From Scytonema tolypothrichoides VB-61278 (GTDB lineage Bacteria > Cyanobacteriota > Cyanobacteriia > Cyanobacteriales > Nostocaceae): 64,000 bases of DNA. A program made the translations under genes and the position numbers. The notes below the pieces were generated by a model. It was given only the letters and a program-made list of their open reading frames with translations, searched no databases and was not told where the DNA came from. Below, piece after piece: positions 29,831 to 38,600 of the stretch. The stretch lies in the NCBI RefSeq assembly GCF_000828085.3, contig NZ_JXCA02000024.1, positions 396,568 through 460,567 on the forward strand. Reading direction: 5' to 3'. The stretch's first letter is position 1; each line of letters starts with the position of its first letter.

Positions 29831-30376
29831 ATGACTTCTTCCAACATAAACTTATACCTGTTTATCGAAAACTGTGTTTTCCTGATCATTTCTACATTTT
29901 TTTGTGTTGTTGTTGGCTGGGCGTGGAGAAATTCCAAACCCTTCAGCCTTCCCGAACCATTGCCAGGGTGGTTTAAAATTTGGTTCGGTACGGTGCAAGT
30001 TATAGGATTGATTGTTCCCCTTGTGGTGATACTTGTATGGGGTGTGTGGTTCGGTGACAATCGCATCCTCACTGTGTTTGTTCCGTACTTAGTCATGCTA
30101 GGATTGCAAATCTTAGCTGAGATTTTGACACTCAGGCAGTTTCACACAGTTGTATGGGTGATGGTTCCCTACTTATACTTGCCTTACCGCTTTTGGCAGC
30201 TTTATGAGGGATGGAAGTTCCTCAGTGCTGAAACAGATCTCACTTGGGTACAAAATTTATTGGTAGTAGAAATCATCGTGTGGGTTGTGAACTATGCCTT
30301 GGATGTGACACAGCTACCAAGACTTCTGCGTTGGGAGGTTAAAGAAGAGTGTGATACGAGTGTTTTACTTCCCTAA
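29831..30376 (+). CDS. Hypothetical membrane protein, 181 residues
   Basis: Not recognised. About five hydrophobic helices are visible (FIENCVFLIISTFFCVVVGWAW, VIGLIVPLVVILVWGVWF, YLVMLGLQILAEIL, VWVMVPYLYLPYRFW, LLVVEIIVWVVNYAL), with many Trp and few charges. ATG at 29831. Its last 12 bp overlap, tail to tail, the 3' end of the large PBP/ATPase gene on the other strand. No function is proposed. Confidence 0.7.
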   Translation: MTSSNINLYLFIENCVFLIISTFFCVVVGWAWRNSKPFSLPEPLPGWFKIWFGTVQVIGLIVPLVVILVWGVWFGDNRILTVFVPYLVMLGLQILAEILTLRQFHTVVWVMVPYLYLPYRFWQLYEGWKFLSAETDLTWVQNLLVVEIIVWVVNYALDVTQLPRLLRWEVKEECDTSVLLP

Positions 30377-33355
30377 AATCTTAAACTGACCATTCTTAAT
30401 CTGAACCAAGATGGGTTTGATTTGTCTTTCTCCTTGTGGGGTAAATTGGATTTTATCCCCGGAGGTTTGTTGCGGTGAAAGGTTTACCTTTCGCAATCTT
30501 TGCAAAATTGTTGCGCGAGAGGGGTTGGAGGATAAAGCTTGAATCAATGCTTGAGTGGCGTCATAACTGGTGGCTGTGCGCCAGCTAATTTGTCCTCCCC
30601 ATTGCTGTGCTGCTTTTTGGGCAAAGTTTTTTGATTGTGGTGCTTCCCTAAACCAAGGTACACTTACAATCAAGCCTTCAATTGCATTTCCACCATCTCT
30701 TAAGGTTCTGTCGTTATACAGAGTAGAATTACCCAATAACCGTAGGCTTTGCACCTTTGGGTTTTTTGAGTTAGCCTTAGCTCTAGCAATTTCAAGCGCC
30801 ATAGAAGTGTATTGCACATCCGAAAGCAACAAAGCTGCCTGTGCTTGGTTTTTAGAAACACTTTCGTTTAATTTTTGGTCTATATCTAGTTTCGGCTCTG
30901 TTAAATCAATGTTATTAACAATTTGACCACCTAGTTGTTTAAATTTATCTGTAAATTCTTCCTTGAGATTATTGCTAAACAAACTGTCACGATTATAGAA
31001 AACCACAACTTTTTTTAAACTTAGCTGATTCCAAATATACGCAGCTAGTTGTTGACTAACTTTGACGTTAGAAGGGACTGCTCTAAAAAAAATATTACCC
31101 TGTAATAAGCTGCTAAAGCTAGTGGGGGAGATAATGGCTAAGGGTTCAGAAGCCTTTTGATATTCGGACAGTGCTACTTTAGTAGCTTCACTAGAATAGT
31201 GTCCAATCACTGCTAGTACGGATTTATCATCAACTAGTTGCTGAGCGACTTGTTTGGCTTGTTCTGAGTTGTTAGCATCATTGGCAATGGCAATTTCCAG
31301 TAAGTGACCATTGAGTTCACTCTTATCATTAAACTGATTTTGTGCAAATGCCACGCCACGCAACATTTCTTTAGCAATATCTTGTTTACTTTGTACAGGT
31401 ACAACGACGGCTATTGTGAAAGGAGAACCTTTTTGGCGAGCTAGAGCATTGTTATAGTAAATTAACACTTCTGGGTCATTGCGATTATACTTCACAGCTT
31501 GAGCGAAAAAATTAACAGCTTGCTGGTAGTTCCCTTGTTGGAATGCTTTAATTCCCTGATCACGAAATGGGTTGGGAGTTGTGGGAAATAGAGTGCGATC
31601 GCCCCAACTCATATTAGTCGTGATATTATTCCCCCGACTAATATTATTCGTTGTATTATCCCCCGGACTAATATTATTGGTTGTATTATCTTCTTGTACA
31701 ATACCACTTATACATAAAATACCATTAACTTTTTGTTGACCTGCAGAACAAGAAGTTGTCCACTTAAAAAAGCCAATACCTGCAATTGTAAATATTCCTA
31801 CTGCTGCGGCTATTTTCCATAAAAATATTCCCTTTGTCTTAGAAACGAAATGAGTTTCTCGCAGTCTTTGTAGTGTTACTATTCGTTCTGGTTCAATTTC
31901 CAAAACTTTTTCAAACTGCTTCTTTGCTAAGTCAAAGTTTTCTTGACGACTCAAATGATTTCCGTAAATTTCTAGAGCATGCAAATACCCTTCTTGATGA
32001 CGTATGGGGTCAACTTTGTAAGCTCGCTCGTAAAGTTGCAATGCTTTGTTGAAATTTTCGATCTCCAAATATGCTTTAGCAAGAGGGGAGAGAGTGCTGA
32101 AGTGATTGGGGTTAAGTTGTAGAACCTGCTCATAAAGTTCTATTGCATCATGATTTTTACCTTCTTGATGAAGTTTATTTGCTTCTTCATATAAGAGAGT
32201 AATTTTTTCTTGTTCCAGTTTTTCAAGTTCCAATATTTGTTTATGCAGGGGATGCTGTAACAGCAACCATCTGCGAAATAATTCAATTTTTATTCTCCGT
32301 TGTGTCTCATCCAAAAACTCATTTTCTGTTAGTTTTTTTTCGGAGTGAATCAAATCATTTGTTTCGATTACACCACGTTCTTTGAGTAGCGTTAAAGCTT
32401 CTTCCGGCAAAGGTGCCTGTTTTTCAAAAGCGATCCTTTGCGCTTGAGCCACAGCTGATAAAACAACTCGTTCTGGAATAGAAATTCCATCCCATAACCA
32501 CACTAACCCAGCTTCCGCGCTCTCCATTGCCTTGTCTACAATAGCTTCCACATCAGCACGAGTGATTTTCCAGTTATTTTCTATCCTGGCTTGCACGAAA
32601 AGAGTAAAACAGATGACTTGGGTAAAATAGGGATGTCCTGCTGAAAGTTGCAGAATTGCTGTCACTGCATCTTCGTCATATTTCAGCACACCTTCAGCCG
32701 GTTTAGTAATGAGTTGCTTTGCACTCTTCTCATCTAGCAAACCAACTTCTTGGTAGGGCGCATTTTGAAATAAACTGAGTAAATATGACTGATATGCTAA
32801 TTGTTCTCTAAGAAAGAAAATGAGAAATAACTTATCTTGTCTTTGGATAAAAAAATACAAATGGCTACAGATTTTTTCCAGCCAAACCTGATTTATCTCA
32901 GAATATAATATATCAGCTTTATTCAGTAATAAAACTAATTGTTTTCCTTCTAATAAATCATAAACTTGAGGTAAAAATTGGCAACAAAAAATTTCTGGTT
33001 CTGTTTCTAACTCGGAAACTGAAGGCAGTGTTATATTATGTGTATCTATATTTAAATCAGTGATAATATCTGTAATCAGGTTATGCAATAAACTGCTGAG
33101 AGATTCTCTGCTGTATTCTTGAAGGTCAAAGGTGACAAAGACAAATTCCTCTGACGCAACATACTTGGGAATATTGCGGATGATAGAAGATAGACCAATA
33201 CGTCGTTGACCGTACAAAAAGAGAACCTTGACACCTAGCTTCAAATTATTCTCAATAAATTGGAATATATTTTCTCGTCCGAACAATGATTCTTGTTCAT
33301 CAATTGGACGACCAATGATGTAAGGATTTCTTCGAGTCATCGAATCAGTGATCAT
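30365..33355 (-). CDS. AAA-like pseudo-ATPase/TPR/transmembrane/periplasmic-binding fusion (paralogue B)
   Basis: Tandem paralogue of the next gene with the same order: AAA_35-like NTPase, winged helix, TPRs, one membrane span, short TPR, and a LivJ-like ligand-binding domain starting at SPFTIAVVVPVQSKQ. The ATPase looks dead. Walker A reads GQRRIGLSS (Lys replaced by Leu, codon CTA) and Walker B reads LVLLLNKAD instead of LLLDEFD. Between the span and the second TPR are copies of NTTNNISxGD. The frame is open to TTG 33430, overlapping the upstream gene by 32 bp. I prefer ATG 33355 (MITDSMTRRNPYIIG), which aligns with the paralogue and gives 996 residues. It probably works as a partner of the intact ATPase. 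Confidence 0.85.
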   Translation of the reverse strand: MITDSMTRRNPYIIGRPIDEQESLFGRENIFQFIENNLKLGVKVLFLYGQRRIGLSSIIRNIPKYVASEEFVFVTFDLQEYSRESLSSLLHNLITDIITDLNIDTHNITLPSVSELETEPEIFCCQFLPQVYDLLEGKQLVLLLNKADILYSEINQVWLEKICSHLYFFIQRQDKLFLIFFLREQLAYQSYLLSLFQNAPYQEVGLLDEKSAKQLITKPAEGVLKYDEDAVTAILQLSAGHPYFTQVICFTLFVQARIENNWKITRADVEAIVDKAMESAEAGLVWLWDGISIPERVVLSAVAQAQRIAFEKQAPLPEEALTLLKERGVIETNDLIHSEKKLTENEFLDETQRRIKIELFRRWLLLQHPLHKQILELEKLEQEKITLLYEEANKLHQEGKNHDAIELYEQVLQLNPNHFSTLSPLAKAYLEIENFNKALQLYERAYKVDPIRHQEGYLHALEIYGNHLSRQENFDLAKKQFEKVLEIEPERIVTLQRLRETHFVSKTKGIFLWKIAAAVGIFTIAGIGFFKWTTSCSAGQQKVNGILCISGIVQEDNTTNNISPGDNTTNNISRGNNITTNMSWGDRTLFPTTPNPFRDQGIKAFQQGNYQQAVNFFAQAVKYNRNDPEVLIYYNNALARQKGSPFTIAVVVPVQSKQDIAKEMLRGVAFAQNQFNDKSELNGHLLEIAIANDANNSEQAKQVAQQLVDDKSVLAVIGHYSSEATKVALSEYQKASEPLAIISPTSFSSLLQGNIFFRAVPSNVKVSQQLAAYIWNQLSLKKVVVFYNRDSLFSNNLKEEFTDKFKQLGGQIVNNIDLTEPKLDIDQKLNESVSKNQAQAALLLSDVQYTSMALEIARAKANSKNPKVQSLRLLGNSTLYNDRTLRDGGNAIEGLIVSVPWFREAPQSKNFAQKAAQQWGGQISWRTATSYDATQALIQALSSNPSRATILQRLRKVNLSPQQTSGDKIQFTPQGERQIKPILVQIKNGQFKILGK

Positions 33356-33398
33356 ATCTGTTATCAATTTGGGAAACGACCTGTCCTTTCCTTCAGCT

Positions 33399-36300
33399 TT
33401 ACGGTAGTTGTTTAAATCTACCTTCTTCAACTTTAATAAGGACAGGTTCCATTTGTATTTCTCCTTCTGAAGTAAATTTGATTTTATCCCCGGAGGTTTG
33501 CTGGGGTGAAAGGTTTACCTTTCGCAATCTGTGCAAAACTGTTGCGCGAGAGGCGTTAGAGGATAAAGCTTGAATCAAAGCTTGAGTGGCGTCATAACTG
33601 GTGGCTGTGCGCCAGCTAATCTGTCCTCCCCATTGCTGTGCTGCTTTTTGAGCAAAGTTTTTTGATTGTGGTGCTTCCCGAAACCAAGGAATAGTTAAAA
33701 CTAATCCTTCAATTGCATTTCCCCCTTCTTTCAAGGTTCTGTTATCATACAGAGTAGAACTACCTAATAATTTTAGGCTTCGCACCTTTGGGTTCTTGGA
33801 TTCAGCCTTAGCTTTAGCAATTCCAAGCGCTATAGCAGTGGATTGCTGCTCTGGAAACAACAAAGCAGCCTGTACTTGATGTTTAGATACACTTTCGTTT
33901 AGTTTTTGGTCTGCATCCAGTTTCGTCTGTGTCAAATCAATTATCGAGGATTGACCACCTAGTTTGTCAAATTTCTTTGTAAATTCTTCCCTGAGATTGT
34001 CGCTATAGGCTTTGTCAAGATTATAGAAAATGACAACTTTTGTTAAGCCAAGTTGATTGCGAATATATTCAGCTAATTGTTCACCCTCTTTGAGGTTAGA
34101 AGGGGTTGTCCTAAAGAAATTCTCACCCTGTAATTGGCTGCTGGAAGCGCTAGGAGAGACAATCGCTAAGGGTTCAGAAGCCTTTTGATATTCGTATAGT
34201 GCTACTTTAGTAACTTCACTAGAATAGTGTCCAATGACTGCTAGTACAGATCTATCATCAAGAAGTTGCTGAGCGACTTGTTTGGCTTGTTCTGGGTTGT
34301 TACCATCATTGGCAATGGCAATTTCGAGTAATTGACCATTAAATCCACCGTTAGCATTAAACTGATTTTGGGCGATCGCCACCCCACGCAACATTTCTTT
34401 AGCAATATCTTGTTTACCTTGTGCAGGTACAACGACAGCTATTGTAAAAGGGGAATCTTTTTGGCGGGCTAGAGCATTGTTATAGTAAATCAACACTTCT
34501 GGGTCATTGCGATTATACTGCACAGCTTGAGCAAAAAAATTAACAGCTTGTTGGTAGTTCCCTTGTTTGAATGCTTTAATGCCCTGGTCACGAAATGGGT
34601 TGCGAGTTGTGGGAAATAGAGTGCGATCGCCCCGACTCATATTATTCGTGATATTATTCTGTTGTGCAATACCCGCCACACAAAAAATACCATTAACTTT
34701 ATGTTGATTTGGACGACAAGGAGTTACCCACCTATAAAAGACAAGTCCACTACCAAGACTAACAAGGGTAATTATTCCTGCTAGTGCTGCCATCGTTTTT
34801 AAAGAAATTTTCTCTGCTGAAATAGTCTGTAACTTGTTCTTAATTTCAACCTGGTAATTGCTGTTACTTCTAGACTGATAATTGCTTCGAGACTCAAAAC
34901 TTTTAATTTCTTCCAGTCTTCGTAGTGCTGATACTCTATTGGGCTGAAGTTCCAAGACTCTATTGTATTGCAGCTTTGCCTGTGCGTACTGTCTTTGTGT
35001 TGTTAACTCACTACCATATGTTTCCAACGCACTTAAAAGCGCTTCTTTGTTACCTATAGGATCAACTTGGTTAACTCGTTCGTAAAGTTCTAATGCTTTG
35101 TCGAAATTTTTCAACTCCAAGTTTAGTTGAGCCACCGCCAGCACAGTGGTAAAATGATTGGGATTAAGTGCTAAAGCTTGGTTATAAATATCGAGTGCTT
35201 GTTGCTTTTTGTCCTTTTTATTCTGTTGACTTGCTGCTTTGCATAGAGAATTAACTTCTTCTTCTTCAAACTTCTCTAATTCCCTTATCTCTTGTCGTAG
35301 TGGGTATCTTTGCGTTAGCCAAAGGCGGACAAATTCAATTTTGACTCTACGTTCTGTATTATCCAAAAAACCCTTTTGGGCTAGTTGGTTAGCAGCCTGA
35401 AGCAGTTCCTCTGTTTGGATCACTCCATAATTTTTGAGTAAAATTAAGGGATCTTCTGGATGTCCTTTGACTTTGTGAATAGCCTTCTTTTGTGCTTCTA
35501 CGACAGCTGATAAAACCACTTTCTCCGCAATAGTCAATCCATCCCAGAACCATGCTAGTCCACCCTCTGCTTGCTCAATTGCTTTTTCTATTACATTCTC
35601 CACATCCGCACGAGTGACTGTCCAGTTATCATTCTTTTTTGCTAGTAAGAAAATATTAAAGCAAATAACTTGGATAAAATAGGGATGCCCTGCTGTGAGT
35701 TCCACAATTGCTGTTATCGCATCCTGGGTGTATTCCAGAACACCTTGAATGGGATTACGAATTAGCCGTTTAGCACTTAGTTCATCCAAGAAACCAATTT
35801 CTTGGTAGGGTGCGCTTCTAAACAACTGAACCAAGTTTTTTAAATCACTGGGATGTCGTCCAGCTACAGAAATGATCAATAATTTTTCTTGCTGTTTCAG
35901 AAGCTTTTCTAAATAAGGAAAAAAACCTAAACCTTTATCTAGTATGTTATCTGCATTGTCATCGATAACATCAAACTCATCTAACAACAATACCAGTTTT
36001 TTGTCACCTAACTGTTTATAAATTTGAGGCAAGAAGCTATAAGAAAATATATTAACATCAGTTTTGAAATCTTTCTGTGTCGGCAGTTTTATATTATTTT
36101 GATTTAAATCCAGTTGATTGACAATTTCTTCACTGACATCATGTAAGATATCACATAAATCTGACTGAGCGTGATGTTGTAAATCATAATGAACAAAAGC
36201 AAACTCATTTGGAGCTATCTTGTTGGGAATCTGTTTGAGTACAGAAGATTTACCAATACGTCTGTGACCATGTAATAAGATAAATTTTATATTCTGTCTC

Positions 36301-36419
36301 AGATTGTCTTCAATAAAACTTAACAGACTTTCCCGACCAAAAAACTTGTTAGGTTCATTAACAGGAATGCCAACAATATAGGGGTTGTGTATCATACTTT
36401 TGGCATTGGACATAATCAT
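33399..36419 (-). CDS. AAA/STAND-like ATPase/TPR/transmembrane/periplasmic-binding fusion (paralogue A)
   Basis: The 1006-residue protein contains an AAA_35-like NTPase with Walker A GHRRIGKS (51-58) and Walker B LVLLLDEFD (142-150), a lid and winged-helix part (~230-385), TPRs (~388-500), a membrane helix (~541-564), an outer TPR (~607-650), and a type 1 periplasmic-binding (LivJ-like) domain from ~657 to the end. The helix has no cleavage site, so the ATPase should face the cytoplasm and the binding domain the periplasm. This resembles a receptor that passes ligand binding to an NTPase; no amino-acid permease genes are nearby. Ligand and output are unknown. It is the first gene of the A-B pair. 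Confidence 0.87.
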   Translation of the reverse strand: MIMSNAKSMIHNPYIVGIPVNEPNKFFGRESLLSFIEDNLRQNIKFILLHGHRRIGKSSVLKQIPNKIAPNEFAFVHYDLQHHAQSDLCDILHDVSEEIVNQLDLNQNNIKLPTQKDFKTDVNIFSYSFLPQIYKQLGDKKLVLLLDEFDVIDDNADNILDKGLGFFPYLEKLLKQQEKLLIISVAGRHPSDLKNLVQLFRSAPYQEIGFLDELSAKRLIRNPIQGVLEYTQDAITAIVELTAGHPYFIQVICFNIFLLAKKNDNWTVTRADVENVIEKAIEQAEGGLAWFWDGLTIAEKVVLSAVVEAQKKAIHKVKGHPEDPLILLKNYGVIQTEELLQAANQLAQKGFLDNTERRVKIEFVRLWLTQRYPLRQEIRELEKFEEEEVNSLCKAASQQNKKDKKQQALDIYNQALALNPNHFTTVLAVAQLNLELKNFDKALELYERVNQVDPIGNKEALLSALETYGSELTTQRQYAQAKLQYNRVLELQPNRVSALRRLEEIKSFESRSNYQSRSNSNYQVEIKNKLQTISAEKISLKTMAALAGIITLVSLGSGLVFYRWVTPCRPNQHKVNGIFCVAGIAQQNNITNNMSRGDRTLFPTTRNPFRDQGIKAFKQGNYQQAVNFFAQAVQYNRNDPEVLIYYNNALARQKDSPFTIAVVVPAQGKQDIAKEMLRGVAIAQNQFNANGGFNGQLLEIAIANDGNNPEQAKQVAQQLLDDRSVLAVIGHYSSEVTKVALYEYQKASEPLAIVSPSASSSQLQGENFFRTTPSNLKEGEQLAEYIRNQLGLTKVVIFYNLDKAYSDNLREEFTKKFDKLGGQSSIIDLTQTKLDADQKLNESVSKHQVQAALLFPEQQSTAIALGIAKAKAESKNPKVRSLKLLGSSTLYDNRTLKEGGNAIEGLVLTIPWFREAPQSKNFAQKAAQQWGGQISWRTATSYDATQALIQALSSNASRATVLHRLRKVNLSPQQTSGDKIKFTSEGEIQMEPVLIKVEEGRFKQLP

Positions 36420-36526
36420 TATTTAGCCTTTCGTTAAATGACGTCTTGAAGTCGTGATGAGAAGTTATTTATAAAGTAAATATTAAGTAGTAGAGTGCGT
36501 TATAACAAAGCCATAACGCACCGCTA

Positions 36527-36614
36527 TATATAGCAGTCCTAAATCATTTGTGAAAAATTAGAAACCCGGTTTCTGGACTCCAGCAATTTTCACAACTCAA
36601 ATAGGATTGATATA
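36527..36614. repeat. 88-bp inverted-repeat element (TATAGCAGTCCTA family)
   Basis: The ends TATATAGCAGTCCTAAAT and ATAGGATTGATATA are inverted, and the inner arms TTGTGAAAA and TTTTCACAA also pair, so the whole can fold back on itself. The same end motif occurs near 15880, 16040 and 16100. No coding. The rest of 36420-36779 holds a GTGCGTTAT/ATAACGCAC hairpin and no gene. Confidence 0.6.
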
Positions 36615-36779
36615 ACACGGTGCAGCCTTGCGCTTCGATTCTGTTTTTGTTACAAACATATCGATAAGGTACGCTTAACACAACGGTAATAATATGGGAT
36701 GAGTATCCACAAGCGCGCATTTGCATCCCCTATGGTAATTTTATTTTTACTTTATAAATGACCTCTTATAAATCAGCTT

Positions 36780-38104
36780 TTATGGTAATCCTCCCAACAG
36801 TCTGCCAGATATTTCAACAGCAGAAAATAGCTCATTTTTATGTTGCCATAGCCAATTCGTAAACTTTGTGACTTTATCAACTTGCTCGTGGCTCATCAGC
36901 TTGAGAAAGACCCTTTGTCGTTTTTGTATATCAAAATTTTCCGTATTCCAAATTTCTTGAATCACGAACCGCTCCATCAATGATGAAGTAAAATCGTATA
37001 CGTTTTTTAATTGCTTGTTTTCAATGGTTGTTTCGCAGATGATAACTCCCTGTTCTTCCAAATTTTTTAACTCGCGCTCTCTTTGGGTGAAGATAAGGTC
37101 AATTCCACTCAAATCAAACTGTTTGTTCTTGTGTAGACGACCATTAGAAATAGACAGAGCAATCAGCATTAGTAATGTCTGTTCTTCTTCACCGCAGTTT
37201 TCCCAAATAATTTGGAAAATATGTCTGGTATTAGTTTCAAACTCCCTGAAAAAATCGTCGTTAGTTTTTGTCATAGCCTTCAGTCTCCCTCGCTGATCCA
37301 TGCTTAAAAATTGAAAAAGTTGTATAGATGAAAGCCTGCAATTTGTAGCAAAGTCGGGTGTCTACCAGCCATTTTAAAAATATTTTCTCGTAAGTCTGGT
37401 CTCATTTGTGTTTTTAGTGGTTTGAGTAGTTCATCTACTTCCTGTTCAGTAAACAGATGCAGATGGAGAAAGAGATAATGATTAAACCAAGGAGAACCCT
37501 TTGAATTGAGTGTGGGATTAAGTTCATTGAGGCGCTTGCGTGAAGTCACAATCATTGAGAGATATTTGCTCTCGTCACAGTGAACAGCCAAACTACGACA
37601 CTCGCTCAAAAATGTTACCATGTCAGCTTCAGTGTATTTTTCGTTTGGGGAAAGGGCGACATCAAAGTCATCTACTAACAGCAGCAAAAATTTATGTTGT
37701 TTCCCCAATTCCCTTAACACCTGGCGCAGGCTATTTTTACTTGCTCGACCTTCTCCCAATAATGTCTCAATTTCAACTTGCAATTGGGATCCACGATCCA
37801 ACTTATCGTTTATCTCTTTGAGGACTTCTTCCCAAAAACCATAGGGAGTGAAGGAAGTAATACTCTCGCAACTTAGAAGAACAACCACAGCCATAGATGG
37901 ATCTAGTCCATGTTCTTTCATAGTTTGGGGAGAAGCCAATTTCTCTAATAAAGAACGCTTACCCATTCCTGGACCTCCCCAAATTGCTACGTGACCGCGA
38001 GCATTAATAACAGAACACGCAGCTGCTATTTCATATATCCGCCCAATAAAACGTTCTGGGACTACTGGTCTTCTGGGACTGAAGGGATTTGGTAACATCA
38101 CCAT
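36780..38104 (-). pseudogene. STAND-like AAA ATPase with winged helix, split by a one-base frame change
   Basis: Two frames make up one protein. The first (38104-37304) has RFIGRIYEIAAACSVIN, Walker A GGPGMGKRSLLEKL and Walker B LLLLVDDFDVAL, and ends after GRHPTLLQIAGFHLYNFFNF. The second (37301-36780) continues with FFREFETNTRHIFQIIWENC, GIDLIFTQRERELKNLEEQGVI and a helical tail, the expected winged-helix continuation. Adding one T to either T5 run at about 37305-37316 would join them into ~443 residues. It lies 361 bp upstream of the paralogue A gene on the same strand. Whether it is a real pseudogene, a slippage site or a sequencing error is open; the second part also has its own ATG at 37301. 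Confidence 0.7.
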
Positions 38105-38600
38105 GTGATCTCATAATTCAGAAACAATTTTTTGGTAGATGCACTTCACAGTAAATTAATACGAATTTCACAAGAATTTGTTTCTTTTTTTAAGTATATT
38201 TTATATTTATCCGAGAAGTCACGGATTTAGAGACGTTACATGAGCGCATTTTTTTTGAGCGAAAGGTCTCTACATACCGTTACATATATGATTCAAAACA
38301 GAACCGCAATATTCCTGAAAAAAAGCACCTGACAATATCAGTAAATATTCAGAAATCACAACGTCAACTTCCTATGTCATTGTGTATCGTGAGTGGATAG
38401 TGCTCATTCCTTTGTTAAGCGTTCCCCATTCCCTGTCTTTCTTCAAAGCGCCCCACGGGCGGCGCACCACCCGTTATGAATGAAAGAAACACCTTTTTCC
38501 CTTACACCCAAGCAACCCCTGTCTTTCTTCCAAGTCTTCAGAAACTACACAAAACCTGACAGCGTCAAACAAAACAGAGTCTTTTTGTGGATGTGACAGC
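38105..38600. repeat. 496-bp intergenic region with a dispersed repeat
   Basis: No gene is seen. The segment 38450-38508 (GCCCCACGGGCGGCGCACCA, then ATGAATGAAAGAAACACC) has near copies at 45051-45109 and 47961-48010. The divergent promoters of the ATPase gene and the ABC exporter must lie here but cannot be placed. Confidence 0.65.

Noticed and set aside
36544-36726. 60-codon minus-strand frame upstream of paralogue A
   Set aside because: It covers the TATAGCAGTCCTA inverted-repeat element and has no ribosome site or recognisable motif.
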